Of a DNA stretch of 64,000 nucleotides, positions 51,477 to 61,205 are shown piece by piece. The position numbers and the translations under genes were made by a program. The stretch spans positions 2,542,001 to 2,606,000 of the forward strand of contig CAVPTB010000007.1 of the NCBI GenBank assembly GCA_963708575.1, read 5' to 3'. Every line of letters starts with the position of its first letter. The stretch's first letter is position 1. Below the pieces are notes generated by a model. The model was not told the origin of the DNA. It ran no database searches and worked only from the letters and a program-made list of their open reading frames with translations. Source of the stretch: DASVWZ01 sp963708575 (GTDB taxonomy: Bacteria; Acidobacteriota; Terriglobia; Terriglobales; Acidobacteriaceae).

Positions 51477-52673
51477 TCATGGCTGCACAAACTTTCCCCG
51501 AGCCATGTAGTTCATAGCCAGCGCAGTGAGAAAAACCGAGAGTTGAATAATGTGTTCCGACTCGCGGTGCGGATCGGCGAAAAGCTTGAGTTCTCCAACT
51601 CTTTTGGCAATCTGTTCCAGAAGTTTCTTGATCACTGGCCTTTGGGCTCCGGTCCAGTAGGCGACCTTATCGGTGATGGTCTTGCGATGCCGGTGCAGGA
51701 AGATTTGAGCAGAGATTCCCTGCTTGCGACGCTTCGAGCCATCGAAGATATCACGCAGATCGGTATCCAGAGTGAGATCGCCGAGCGCAACCTCCGCGCC
51801 ATTGTGCTGATAAAATTCCGCGACCGTCATGTCCATCTCGTCGACCGTGATATCGGTTTGACCGCGACGGCGGACCGGATCAACATTCCCGAGTTCACGG
51901 GCAATGCGATCCATGTAACGCAACTTGGTCAGCGCACCCCAGCCCAGGTAACGTTTACGCCAAGCCGAGCGCGGTGTCAGCCAAACCGCGAAGGTTTCAG
52001 CAAAATCCTCGTCGGGATGTTTCTGGGCGTACCATCCGGCGAGATGGCGAACGTAATTTCGTGAGAATGGGACGGGACGATAGTTGTCGTGATAGGGACG
52101 ACGAAACGGACCAAAGAGTTCTTTCCACTCGGGCGTGCGGTGAAGTTTGTAAGCGTAGTTGAACGCGTGGCCGGCTTCATGGCGCAGATACATCATGATC
52201 TCGCGCGAATCTTCAAGATCATTGTGCGATTTTTCCAGGTGAGAGAGTTGATGGTCTGCGAGATAAAAGGGAATGCCGATTACCGGCTCGCCTGAAGGGC
52301 AACCCCATTCATCGGACAAGTAGCACGCCGGATGAAACTTCCTCAGGTTTTTGCTTTCCAACTCCCTATATAACTGCTGCACAGAGCGCTCCAGCGGCGA
52401 ACCCTCAATCTTCAGGCCCAGTTCGCGGATCGGCTTTTCGAGGATCTCCTGGAGATCCACATCAGGTTGTTCGGTATCTTGCACGTAAAATTCGCCCGGA
52501 AATAGCAGGATACGCCGCGAACAGACGGGAGAGTCAAGGGAACAGTCTGCTACAGGCTGAAACCATAGCAGAATCAGGAGGAGATTTTGAAGGTTACAAC
52601 GGTAACCAGCAGACTCCTTCACTAGCAAGAAAACAAATTTCATTTGAGTGAATTGCGTCCGGATTCGGGACAC
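51477..52673 (-). CDS. Putative zinc-binding metallopeptidase
   Basis: This is a protein of up to 398 aa. HEAGHAFNYAY contains the HExxH zinc site, and the downstream DFAETFAVWL gives the glutamate ligand, the usual layout of the putative zinc-binding metallopeptidase family. The C-half is helical. Start is uncertain: the first 60 codons are unusual (hydrophobic, Cys rich) and GTG at 52484 may be the true start of the core. It precedes the ATP-grasp ligase gene, and the two are likely co-expressed. Confidence 0.75.
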   Translation of the reverse strand: MSRIRTQFTQMKFVFLLVKESAGYRCNLQNLLLILLWFQPVADCSLDSPVCSRRILLFPGEFYVQDTEQPDVDLQEILEKPIRELGLKIEGSPLERSVQQLYRELESKNLRKFHPACYLSDEWGCPSGEPVIGIPFYLADHQLSHLEKSHNDLEDSREIMMYLRHEAGHAFNYAYKLHRTPEWKELFGPFRRPYHDNYRPVPFSRNYVRHLAGWYAQKHPDEDFAETFAVWLTPRSAWRKRYLGWGALTKLRYMDRIARELGNVDPVRRRGQTDITVDEMDMTVAEFYQHNGAEVALGDLTLDTDLRDIFDGSKRRKQGISAQIFLHRHRKTITDKVAYWTGAQRPVIKKLLEQIAKRVGELKLFADPHRESEHIIQLSVFLTALAMNYMARGKFVQP

Positions 52674-52831
52674 AGTTTTGTGATATGCGTCACAGAAAGA
52701 TGTTTATCTACTAGTTAAGGTAGTGAGCGGGTATCATGGAGTTCCAAGATACGCTGTGGGGCAGTTGTAGGAATCCGGATGATCCCGCCGAACCGGCACT
52801 GAAACGTTAAGACCCAGATCATCAGTCAATA

Positions 52832-54727
52832 ATGGCGCAAAGTACTCGTCAATTCGATTTGCTGATTAGCTCGGTCGAAGACTACGCAATTCTCATTCTC
52901 GATGCGGAAGGGCGGGTAGTTACCTGGAACCCGGGAACCGAACGTATCAAGGGGTACTCCCAGTCAGAAATTGTGGGACAGCCCATCCAGGTTTTTTACA
53001 CCGAAGAAGACAACAGAGAGCACAAGCCCGAACGGCTATTGCAGGTCGCAGCTGACCAAGGCAGCGTCGAAGACGAAGGATGGCGGGTACGCAAGGATGG
53101 CACACAATTCTGGGCCCACGTCAGCATGACTGCCCTCCGAAACGAGAGTGGCGCTCTGCTTGGCTTTGCCAAGATCACGGCCGACCAAACGAAACGGAGA
53201 AACACTCAGGAACAACTTCGCATAAGCGAGGAACGGTTCTCGACCGCTTTCGAATACGCGGCGATCGGCATGGCGCTTGTCGCACCTGACGGAAAGTTTC
53301 TTCGGGTCAATCGGGCTTACAGCGATATGCTGGGTTACTCCCTGGAAGAACTGTTGAAGCTCGATTTCCAAACCATCACTCATCCGGAAGATCTGGAAGC
53401 TGACTTGGCGCAAGCGCAACAACTGCTTAGAGGCGAGATCGATTCGTACCAAATGGAAAAGCGGTATTTGCGCAAGAACGGGGATGTGGTATGGGTGTTG
53501 CTAAGCGGCTCCCTGGTCCGAGACGCGAGTGGGCAGCCGAAACAGTTTATCGCTCAAGTACAGGACATCACCAAAAGACGGAAGGCGCTGCAGACTCTGC
53601 AAGAACAGACTGTGCTACTGGAAACGGTGATCGACAGCATGGGAAACGGTCTGATCGTGGCGAGCAAATCCGAGTTCTTGCTATTCAATGGACCGGCGCG
53701 CCAGTTGTTCGGCGACAACCCCGGGCAGACCCATCCGGAGGACTGGCCGGTTAAATACGGGCTGTACCGGTCCGACAAGCTAACCTTATTCGAAGCCGAG
53801 GACTTGCCTCTGGCCAAGGCCATGCGGGGCGTGAGTGCAGAAACTGAGATGTGGGTGAAGAACGAATTTTCTCCAATCGGCACATGGATCAGCATTGTCG
53901 CACGCCCTCTGCTCAATGTGGACGGCACGGTGCGTGGCGGGATCATTGTTTTTCAGGACGTCACAGGGCAAAAGAAACTGGAAACAGAACTGGAACTAAG
54001 CCGGGCACAAGCGGTTTCTAATGCACGATTGTCGGCGCTAGGGATGATGGCAGGCAGCATCGCGCACGAAATCAACAATCCCTTGGGCGTCATTCATGGC
54101 GCGGCCAGCAACCTCGTGGACCTTGCGGAGCAAGAAAAACCAGCGAGCGATCTGCTGTTAAAAAACAGCCAACGCATCCTGCAAACGTCCGAGAGGATTG
54201 CCAAGATCGTAAAGAGCCTTCGACAGATTTCCAGGGAGGGAAGTTCAGACGCATTCCGCAACGTACCCCTCAGCCTGATCATTGAAGAGACGCTGGAGTT
54301 ATGCAGTGAGCGATTCCGCATCCATTCAGTGACGCTGACGAAGCCGGCGTTTGATCCCGGCCTTCAGGTTCGCTGCCGCGAAGTGCAAGTAGAGCAAATG
54401 CTGTTGAACCTTCTGCAGAATGCGTTTGACGCGGTGACTGAAAACCCAGAAGAGAAATGGGTCCATATCGAACTGGAACGGAGCGGGGAGTTCATCAAGG
54501 TTTCCGTTATCGATAATGGCCCCGGAATCCCTCAAGCAGCCAAACCTCATGTTTTAGAACCATTTTTTACTACCAAGCCAGTGGGCAAAGGAACGGGGTT
54601 AGGGCTAAGTATCTGCAAGACGATTGCCGAGGATCACGGCGGAAGGTTGGAGCTCGGCGAGAAAAACGGCAATACTTGTGTCTCGTTTGTCCTTCCGACC
54701 GTCAAGGAGCAATTAGCGTGCAACTAA
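52832..54727 (+). CDS. PAS-domain sensor histidine kinase
   Basis: This is a 631-aa soluble kinase with three PAS domains: about 5-120, 135-255 and 265-370. The second is PAS_3/9 type with a conserved PAC (YLRKNGDVVWVLL). The H-box is GSIAHEINNPLGVIHG at about 410; N-box NLLQNAFDAVTENPEE and G-box GKGTGLGLSICKTIAEDHGG are intact. No TM helix, so cytoplasmic signals are likely. Its stop overlaps the response regulator's start by 10 nt, pairing them. Confidence 0.93.
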   Translation: MAQSTRQFDLLISSVEDYAILILDAEGRVVTWNPGTERIKGYSQSEIVGQPIQVFYTEEDNREHKPERLLQVAADQGSVEDEGWRVRKDGTQFWAHVSMTALRNESGALLGFAKITADQTKRRNTQEQLRISEERFSTAFEYAAIGMALVAPDGKFLRVNRAYSDMLGYSLEELLKLDFQTITHPEDLEADLAQAQQLLRGEIDSYQMEKRYLRKNGDVVWVLLSGSLVRDASGQPKQFIAQVQDITKRRKALQTLQEQTVLLETVIDSMGNGLIVASKSEFLLFNGPARQLFGDNPGQTHPEDWPVKYGLYRSDKLTLFEAEDLPLAKAMRGVSAETEMWVKNEFSPIGTWISIVARPLLNVDGTVRGGIIVFQDVTGQKKLETELELSRAQAVSNARLSALGMMAGSIAHEINNPLGVIHGAASNLVDLAEQEKPASDLLLKNSQRILQTSERIAKIVKSLRQISREGSSDAFRNVPLSLIIEETLELCSERFRIHSVTLTKPAFDPGLQVRCREVQVEQMLLNLLQNAFDAVTENPEEKWVHIELERSGEFIKVSVIDNGPGIPQAAKPHVLEPFFTTKPVGKGTGLGLSICKTIAEDHGGRLELGEKNGNTCVSFVLPTVKEQLACN

Positions 54728-55458
54728 AGGACGCCACGATTCTGATAGTGGAAGACGAGCCGATGCTATTGGAAATTACAGAAGAATGGTTCAGGAGCCT
54801 GGCAGGTAAGGTCCTGACCGCCCCCAACGGGGCGGTTGCCCTGAAATCCATGGAAAACGAAAAGGTCCACGCCATCCTGACCGACGTACGCATGCCCGTA
54901 ATGGACGGAGTGGCATTGCTGAAGAGTATCAAGGCCTCAGGAACGCACACTCCCAGTGTAATTTTTATCACCGGGTTCTCGGACGTTAACCTTAGGGAGG
55001 CCATGGATCTGGGAGCGGAAGCCGCTCTGACAAAACCTGTGAATCGCAAGGAACTCACTCGAACGGTTGAGACGGTGTTGACCACTAGAACGGAACTTTG
55101 GAGCAGGCCCTCCGCGGGAGAAACAGGGCAAGTTTTGAAGCAGAGTTTTATCAGCATGCCTGATGCGGCGGGGGGTGGGAAAATTGCATTTGGGACTGGC
55201 GGGTTTTGTATTTGGTCGGACCGTGAACTGGAGATTGGCCCCGTGCAATTTGCCTTTGATTTCGCTACCGAGCAAAAACAAATGAGGGGAGTAGGTACCG
55301 TTCGTTGGGAGGATCCGCACGCTTTAAAGGCGGGTATCGAAATTGCTTATCTGGATCAGAGCTGCCGATCTTGGGTCTTAGCCCTGACGTCGCAGTGTGG
55401 CAATGGATCGTTCATACCCCGGGACACGACCAAGGAACAAGTCATCGTCAATCTCTAA
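54718..55458 (+). CDS. Response regulator with degenerate PilZ-like domain
   Basis: This is a 246-aa protein. The receiver domain at 1-120 has Asp in ILTDVRMPVMDG and Lys in TKPVN. The C-half (about 150-235) looks like a PilZ fold (GTVRWEDPHALKAGIEIAYL) but lacks the RxxxR and (D/N)xSxxG c-di-GMP motifs, so binding is doubtful. GTG 54718 is preceded by AAGGAG at 8 nt. It overlaps the kinase end by 10 nt and the convergent peroxiredoxin gene by 4 nt. Confidence 0.85.
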   Translation: MQLKDATILIVEDEPMLLEITEEWFRSLAGKVLTAPNGAVALKSMENEKVHAILTDVRMPVMDGVALLKSIKASGTHTPSVIFITGFSDVNLREAMDLGAEAALTKPVNRKELTRTVETVLTTRTELWSRPSAGETGQVLKQSFISMPDAAGGGKIAFGTGGFCIWSDRELEIGPVQFAFDFATEQKQMRGVGTVRWEDPHALKAGIEIAYLDQSCRSWVLALTSQCGNGSFIPRDTTKEQVIVNL

Positions 55459-56006
55459 AGCTGAGATTTCTGCAGGGTGTCGAGTGCGGTGAGTACCTCT
55501 TCACTGTGGCGATTTGGGTTGACCTGAACAAAAACATCGGCGATGCGTCCGTCTGGATCGATCACAAAGGTATGACGCGACGCAACCTTTACCACTCCAA
55601 GGTTGAGCAGAGAACCATAGGCGCGTGACACCCGGCCGTTATCCGATAGCAGCTTGAAGTTCAGCCCCTCTTTAGTGCAAAAACGCTTATGGGAATCAGC
55701 GCTATCTAGGCTTACTCCGAGGATAAACACATTCCGTTGAGCGTACTGCGTTTGATCGCGTTGGAAGTTGTGGGCCTCGCGGGTGCATCCGCTTGTGAAA
55801 TCCTTGGGATAGAAGTAGAGTACGACCCATTTTCCACGGTAGTCCTTTAGGCTGACCCGAGAGTCCTGCTGGCTGGGTAAAGTGAAGTCGGGAGCCAGGC
55901 TGCCGATGGCCGGAACATGAGTAGCTGAAAGGGATCGAAAAATCAAAGCAGCCGCAGCCATCGCTACAATCACGAGTACAATCCAGAGCATTCGACCTCG
56001 ATTCAT
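55455..56006 (-). CDS. Membrane-anchored peroxiredoxin (BCP type)
   Basis: This is a 183-aa thiol peroxidase with an N-terminal TM anchor (residues 7-24), so it faces the periplasm. The peroxidatic Cys is in PKDFTSGCTREAHNF. The E. coli BCP resolving Cys five residues later is His here, so resolution must use another Cys (one in KRFCTKEG) or an external thiol. It ends convergently with the response regulator (4-nt overlap). Confidence 0.88.
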   Translation of the reverse strand: MNRGRMLWIVLVIVAMAAAALIFRSLSATHVPAIGSLAPDFTLPSQQDSRVSLKDYRGKWVVLYFYPKDFTSGCTREAHNFQRDQTQYAQRNVFILGVSLDSADSHKRFCTKEGLNFKLLSDNGRVSRAYGSLLNLGVVKVASRHTFVIDPDGRIADVFVQVNPNRHSEEVLTALDTLQKSQL

Positions 56007-56039
56007 GACTGGTTGCCTTCTTTTGGTTGCGTTTTCGCT

Positions 56040-58772
56040 TTAGAAAAAGCGGGCCTTGAACTGTTCGTGACGCTGCCGCGCCTGCTCCAGAAGCACCTTA
56101 AACTGCGGCTCATCCCGGAGGTTAGCGAGCAGTGGATCACGAACGAAATACGGATAACAGAAGAAGCCTCCGTCTACGGTGCGTCGGAACATGCGCAAGG
56201 CCGAAGGTTTGTCCCCCAATACGGCAAGCGCTTCGACCACCTTATACAAACCCTCGGCGTCACTCACCCCAGTTTGTTCGATCTTGTCTTCGGTCTGGCG
56301 CAGCAGTTGTAAACCTTTTTCCCCCGAATTTGCAATCCCGAAGCTGAGTGCTTTGCCCACATCCGCGGGCAGGAGCGTAGGGTCCATCTCGTAGGCACGA
56401 TCGAAGTCGGATTGGGCTTCCTGAAAATTATGGACGTGGTAGTTACCAAAACCACGATAAAAAAGGATGTATACGGAGTCGTTCGCGGGCAGACTCTGCA
56501 GGAATTTCTCGTACTCTCCGAGGTAAAGATAACTATTGAGAGCGGAGCTGTTCATCTTCACGTTAGGGTCGTTTTGACGGGCGCGCTCACACTCCGCCAC
56601 GGATTCCTGCAACATTCCGCCAAAGCGATAAGCATAGCCAAGTTCCCAATGCGCCTCGGCATTGTTGGGATAGCTCTGCAAGGCGGTCCGCAACAGCGGC
56701 ACCGCGTCCTCCACTCGCCCCGTATCGGTGAGCAGATTCGCCATGTAGATCCTGGGCTCGATGAGAGCCGGATTCAGGGCGATGGCTTTTTCGTACGCGG
56801 CTTGCGCTTTGCGATACTGATCGCGGCCTCCGAAATGCAGCGAGCCGCTGGTTGTGTAGGCCCGACCGAGATGGGCCCAGGTTGGAGCGTAATTTGGCTC
56901 GATTGCTGCGGATTTTTCCAACATTTTGATCGCACTGAGAAAATTGTTGGTCGAATAAAAATCGACGCCACGCAGATAGTACTCGTACGCCAGGCTGTTG
57001 ATCGGATTCTCAGGTTTGAGGTTCTGGGCTTCGGTCGCGGTCAGGTTCAGTTCGAGCCCTTTAATAATCTGCTGGGCCACTCGGTCTTGCACCGTCAGAA
57101 GCTTGTCGTACTTGAGATCGATCGTGTCCCGCCACAGAATCCGGTCAGGCTTTACGTCGATCAACTGGGTCGTAATCCGCAGGTCATTCCCATCTTTAAT
57201 GAAGCTGCCAGTGAGCAGAGTATCGACATCCAGCTCAGCCGCGACTTTCCGCGGATCGATTGCCTGGTTGCGGTATTTATCGACGGAGGAGGACGGGCGA
57301 ACCGTGAGGGCGCTCACAAAACCTAACTTGGAAATGACTGCATCCGCCAAGGAGAAACCAAGGAAATCAGTTTGGGGATCTTGCTTCAAATTACGGAACG
57401 GCAATATCGCAAGGCTGCGCGGCTTGGACTGAAATGGAACAACAGCGGCGGTTCGGACGTCATAGTAATGAATGGTAACCGTCACAACAGAAATCACCAT
57501 CACCAAAACAATTGTCGTGATGATGTTGAATGGGGTGAAGATACCTCGTTGAGCGACACTCCCGGTGTCGATCGTCTTCGGATTCAGACTTCCTGGCTTA
57601 GACGGGGCGGCGCCGGAGGTTTGGGGACGACCGCTGTCCGATTCTCTCCCGGATCTTTTCAGAGTCGCTTCGAAAACCAGCTTTTGCTGCAGTTCAGCAA
57701 GGGCAATCCGCAGGTCTTTCGCGCTCTGATAACGCTCTTCGCGGTTCTTGCGCATCGCCTTGCTGATGATCGCTTCGAGCTCGGCAGGAACCTCCGGGCA
57801 GACTCCCGACAGCGGTTCTGGATCTTCTTTCAAAATTTCCGCGATGATATCGCTTCGAGTTTCACCGTTGAAAGCGGCGCGGCCGGAGACCAGTTCGTAC
57901 ATCACCGCTCCCAAACTAAAGATATCGCTTCGGGCATCGATGGCCAGACCTCGAGCCTGCTCCGGAGACATGTATCTGGCGGTACCTAGGACCATTCCCG
58001 GTTGCGTCGTCGAGGTCGGGACGATTGAGGCGGTCCGGCGCAGGGTCTCGGCTACGACTTCTTCATTCAATTTGGCAATGCCGAAATCCAGAACCTTCAC
58101 AATTCCGTCGGGACGCACAATGATGTTCTCGGGCTTGATATCGCGATGAACGATGTTGGCAGAGTGCGCCACTTCGAGGGCGCTGGCGATTTGCGAGGAA
58201 ATTTCAACCACGGTCAGCAAATCGACGCTTTCCGAGAGTCTGTTCCGGAGAGTGAGGCCATCGATGAATTCCGACGCTATGAAATGCAGCCCATTTGCCT
58301 GACCAAACTCATAAACGGTAAGGATGTTGGGATGATTTAATCCGGACGCGGCTTGCGCTTCATTCTCGAAGCGACGCAAAGCGCGCTCGTCGTGGGTGAG
58401 TTCAGGCCTGAGAGTTTTGATCGCAACTTTTCTTTTCAATCGCAAATCAGTCGCGAGGTAAACGTCACCCATGCCACCAGAGCCGAGGAGCGAAGTGACT
58501 TCGTAGTTTCCGAGACTCGCTCCCGCAGCCACCATCTGTAATTGCGGTTCTTGAACCACCTGGTGAGCAGCGTCTGAGATTCGCTTTTGCAGAAAGTCTA
58601 AAGGAGTGTCGGCAGAGCGGAGCAGCGCCTCAACTTCTCTTCTCAAGTCATCGTCACCAGCACAATTTTCATTGAGAAAGGCGGAGCGAGCCTCGGGGTT
58701 CAGTTCTACTGCCTCGTAAAACAAGGCCTCGAGCTTCCGCCAGCGGTCTGATGAGGAAGGTGCGACCATCAC
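56040..58772 (-). CDS. Ser/Thr protein kinase with TolB-like and TPR regions
   Basis: This is a 910-aa Hanks-type kinase. The N-terminal 80 residues (WRKLEALFYEAVELNPEARS... EVEALLRSADTPLDFLQ) form the usual acidobacterial pre-kinase module. The kinase covers about 90-350: G-loop LGSGGMGDVYLA, HRDIKPENI and DFGIAKL are intact. A TM helix at about 432-452 is followed by an extracytoplasmic TolB-like segment (SLAILPFRNLKQDP) and TPR repeats to the C-terminus. It likely transmits envelope stress. Function of targets unknown. Confidence 0.9.
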   Translation of the reverse strand: MMVAPSSSDRWRKLEALFYEAVELNPEARSAFLNENCAGDDDLRREVEALLRSADTPLDFLQKRISDAAHQVVQEPQLQMVAAGASLGNYEVTSLLGSGGMGDVYLATDLRLKRKVAIKTLRPELTHDERALRRFENEAQAASGLNHPNILTVYEFGQANGLHFIASEFIDGLTLRNRLSESVDLLTVVEISSQIASALEVAHSANIVHRDIKPENIIVRPDGIVKVLDFGIAKLNEEVVAETLRRTASIVPTSTTQPGMVLGTARYMSPEQARGLAIDARSDIFSLGAVMYELVSGRAAFNGETRSDIIAEILKEDPEPLSGVCPEVPAELEAIISKAMRKNREERYQSAKDLRIALAELQQKLVFEATLKRSGRESDSGRPQTSGAAPSKPGSLNPKTIDTGSVAQRGIFTPFNIITTIVLVMVISVVTVTIHYYDVRTAAVVPFQSKPRSLAILPFRNLKQDPQTDFLGFSLADAVISKLGFVSALTVRPSSSVDKYRNQAIDPRKVAAELDVDTLLTGSFIKDGNDLRITTQLIDVKPDRILWRDTIDLKYDKLLTVQDRVAQQIIKGLELNLTATEAQNLKPENPINSLAYEYYLRGVDFYSTNNFLSAIKMLEKSAAIEPNYAPTWAHLGRAYTTSGSLHFGGRDQYRKAQAAYEKAIALNPALIEPRIYMANLLTDTGRVEDAVPLLRTALQSYPNNAEAHWELGYAYRFGGMLQESVAECERARQNDPNVKMNSSALNSYLYLGEYEKFLQSLPANDSVYILFYRGFGNYHVHNFQEAQSDFDRAYEMDPTLLPADVGKALSFGIANSGEKGLQLLRQTEDKIEQTGVSDAEGLYKVVEALAVLGDKPSALRMFRRTVDGGFFCYPYFVRDPLLANLRDEPQFKVLLEQARQRHEQFKARFF

Positions 58773-59687
58773 GACTCTCGTTCCTTAGGAATTGATGTTA
58801 ACCACTCTATGATGTGGCTACGGTTGAACATCTTCAGTTCCCAATCGAACGGGACCAGTGAGCATAGCAGCAACTTACATCGCACCGCCGTTTACTTTCG
58901 TGCGGCGCAATTCAGAGTTGATGAATTGATGGATCGGTCCGAGTTCGAGGCTCGTTGCCAAGCCAACCACGAAAAAGTCCACCAACGCTATCGACTGGAC
59001 TCGCCTGCGTCTTTCGGGGGGACGCGGGCAAAGGTTGCGGCGATTATAGCTTAGTTCTGTGACTTTATTTGGGTGTCTGAAACATGGATAGCTGGGCGGA
59101 GGTGATTGACGTCACGGGCAGCATTCCGCGGAGTGCGTTCTATTCGTCAAATCTTGGCGCGTCGGCAGGTAGCACTCCCCAAATCGCTGCAGTTTGAAGA
59201 TGCAACGGCACCTGCGATCGCAGGGCTGCTTCTCCGTTTGAAATCCGGGGGCCCCAAACAGCGGATGCCACCACGCTGAGGCCGGAGGCCTCAGCCGGAT
59301 TTTCCATCGGTTGAAGTCTTAATTCAAGTGGGTCGGGATCTGACGGCCTGAGAATTTCAGCGGAGTCCAATTGGCTTTTCATTTCTGTCATCGTTCACCT
59401 TTTGTCGTTACTTCGTCAGACACTTCGAGCACTTCGACTGCCAGGAAGGAATCGCGCTAACTCTTTGATTGCTAAATGCGAGGTCGAAGGAACGAACCTG
59501 CTGACAGTGGCCGACTTTGGCCAAGGGCAGGCCATTGGGACAACCTGTCGCGTAGGGTCACCGATTACCTTCGTCACCCTTCAAAGGCCGGTTGCGACCG
59601 AAGCTCGGGCCTTAACGTGGTACGTTTTTCTATACTCCGGACATTTCGCTGGACGACGACGTGTCCGTGTGCCAGGAAGGCTTGGGG
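58773..59687. other. About 0.9 kb without a recognised gene
   Basis: This lies between the kinase start and the PilZ-sigma54 regulator. A small ORF on the minus strand at 59140-59391 is the only candidate with a ribosome-binding site. Plus-strand ORFs at 58809-59054 and 59402-59944 lack coding character. The divergent promoters of the two large genes should be here; no sigma54 signature was found. Confidence 0.5.
59140..59391 (-). CDS. Possible small hypothetical protein
   Basis: This is an 83-aa acidic peptide (MTEMKSQLDSAEILRPSDPD...). AAAGGTGA precedes ATG 59391 by five nt, a good site, but the sequence matches no known family and lies in a gene-poor region. It is treated as tentative. 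Confidence 0.35.
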   Translation of the reverse strand: MTEMKSQLDSAEILRPSDPDPLELRLQPMENPAEASGLSVVASAVWGPRISNGEAALRSQVPLHLQTAAIWGVLPADAPRFDE

Positions 59688-61013
59688 ATGAATTTGGATA
59701 CTGCCGCAGCCGTACAACGCGAAGTAAACGGCACCAAGTTCATTATCGCCAGCGGGGTAATGCACCAGTTCCTCGCAACCGTGGAGCGAGTCGCGTCGCA
59801 CAGCGAGACCGTGCTGATCACCGGCGAAACCGGGACCGGCAAGGAAATGATCGCTTGTACTATCCATCAACGGTCCAACCGGAACAGCCGTCCCTGGATC
59901 GACATCAATTGTGCGGCGCTCCCGGAACACCTGGTCGAGAGTGAACTTTTTGGATACGAAAAGGGCGCTTTTAGCGGAGCCGACACGTCCAAGCCGGGGC
60001 TGTTCGAACTGGCCGACAAGGGCACCCTGTTCCTCGACGAAATTGGCGAACTGCCACCTCAGATCCAGGTAAAACTTCTGCGAGTACTCGATGGCGCTCC
60101 TTATTATCGCCTAGGCGGCCATCGAAAGATTACGGTCGACGTGCGGATCGTGGCAGCCACTAATCAGGACTTGGAGCTCGCGGTCCGCGAAGGAAGATTT
60201 CGCAAGGATTTGTTTCACCGTCTCAGCCAGTTTCAGCTGAATGTTCCTCCTTTACGGGAACGCCATGAAGACATAGTGGCTTTGGCAGAACATTTTCTCC
60301 GTTTGAAGTATCCGCAAAAGCGCTTCACGGCAGACGCTTTGAAGGCCTTGCAGGTCTACGCGTGGCCAGGCAATGTACGGGAACTACGCAACATTGTTGC
60401 GAAGGCGGCGATGGAATCGACGGCGCCGGAGATTGATGCCGCAGGGATTCAACAGGAGCTATCCGGGAATTCGAACCCGACCGAGATGGTGAGCGAGTTG
60501 GGCGGGCTGGAAGGCATGGAGCGGCAGATGGTTCTCAAAGCTCTCGAGAATACGGGAGGGCACCGGGCCAAGGCCGCCGAACAACTGGGGATTTCACGCC
60601 GCACATTGAGTCGTAAGTTGCGCGAATACAACATTGCTCTGGCACCAGGCCGGCGCGGAGTGGCGCTGGGGGCGGTGAATCTACAACAGCAGAAATTTTT
60701 CCGCGGAACAGTTAGGTTTCCAGTTTGCTTACGAAATGCTGAAGGGCAAGAGATCACCGTCACGGTGGTCAATCTAAGCGTTGGGGGGATGGGGGTCGAG
60801 GGCCTCACCGATCCCCAAAAAGTTCGGGGGCTGGTGGACGCTAGTTTTTCGTTGCCCGGTTCTCAAACGCCGATCGAGGCGAAGGTACAGGTAGTGTGGG
60901 CCGATCCAGAAGGGCGGGCGGGAATTTCGTTTGTGGTAATCGAGCCGGCCATCTACGAAGAGCTACAACACTGGACCAGCGAGAAAATGAAAGAAGAGGG
61001 CTGGAGTTCCTAA
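59688..61013 (+). CDS. Sigma54 AAA+ activator with C-terminal PilZ domain
   Basis: This is a 441-aa regulator with no receiver domain. The AAA+ domain begins near residue 20: Walker A GETGTGKE, sigma54 loop GAFSGA (Ser in place of the usual Thr), Walker B GTLFLDEIG. A Fis-type HTH follows at about 290-330 (RAKAAEQLGISRRTLSRKL). The PilZ domain at about 338-440 has RxxxR in FFRGTVRFPV and NLSVGGMG, an intact c-di-GMP-binding set. Start ATG 59688 follows AGGAAGG by 7 nt; GTG 59661 is an alternative. It is a candidate c-di-GMP-responsive activator of sigma54 genes such as the pilins. Confidence 0.87.
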   Translation: MNLDTAAAVQREVNGTKFIIASGVMHQFLATVERVASHSETVLITGETGTGKEMIACTIHQRSNRNSRPWIDINCAALPEHLVESELFGYEKGAFSGADTSKPGLFELADKGTLFLDEIGELPPQIQVKLLRVLDGAPYYRLGGHRKITVDVRIVAATNQDLELAVREGRFRKDLFHRLSQFQLNVPPLRERHEDIVALAEHFLRLKYPQKRFTADALKALQVYAWPGNVRELRNIVAKAAMESTAPEIDAAGIQQELSGNSNPTEMVSELGGLEGMERQMVLKALENTGGHRAKAAEQLGISRRTLSRKLREYNIALAPGRRGVALGAVNLQQQKFFRGTVRFPVCLRNAEGQEITVTVVNLSVGGMGVEGLTDPQKVRGLVDASFSLPGSQTPIEAKVQVVWADPEGRAGISFVVIEPAIYEELQHWTSEKMKEEGWSS

Positions 61014-61019
61014 GGACCC

Positions 61020-61205
61020 ATGGCAAATTCATCAGCCACCCTCTACTCTGAGTCACTCTCTCCCAGCGTTTTCCGTAGGTTAGTGCAAGATCCGAATCTC
61101 AGCGATTGACGCAAAGGGGTCACGCTTACGCTTCGCGCACTGGCAAAACTCGCAGCTAAGATCCTGATTACCGTCCTACTGGGCGGTTTTCTCGGGGCAG
61201 CCCTC
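61020..61205 (+). other. In-frame 5' extension of the DppB-like gene interrupted by TGA
   Basis: ATG 61020 follows AAGGA by about 4 nt and opens the same frame as the permease, but TGA at 61107-61109 ends it after 29 codons. Beyond the stop the frame codes ILITVLLGGFLGAALVCF, the expected first TM helix, with no ATG, GTG or TTG until 61206. So the stop is either a mutation, a sequencing error, or is read through. Confidence 0.6.

Noticed and set aside
58809..59054. 81-aa plus-strand ORF after the Ser/Thr kinase gene
   Set aside because: No ribosome-binding site, mixed composition, lies in the divergent promoter region.
59402..59944. 180-aa plus-strand ORF overlapping the PilZ-sigma54 regulator
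   Set aside because: It runs into the regulator in a different frame; the regulator has clear motifs and its own ribosome-binding site.
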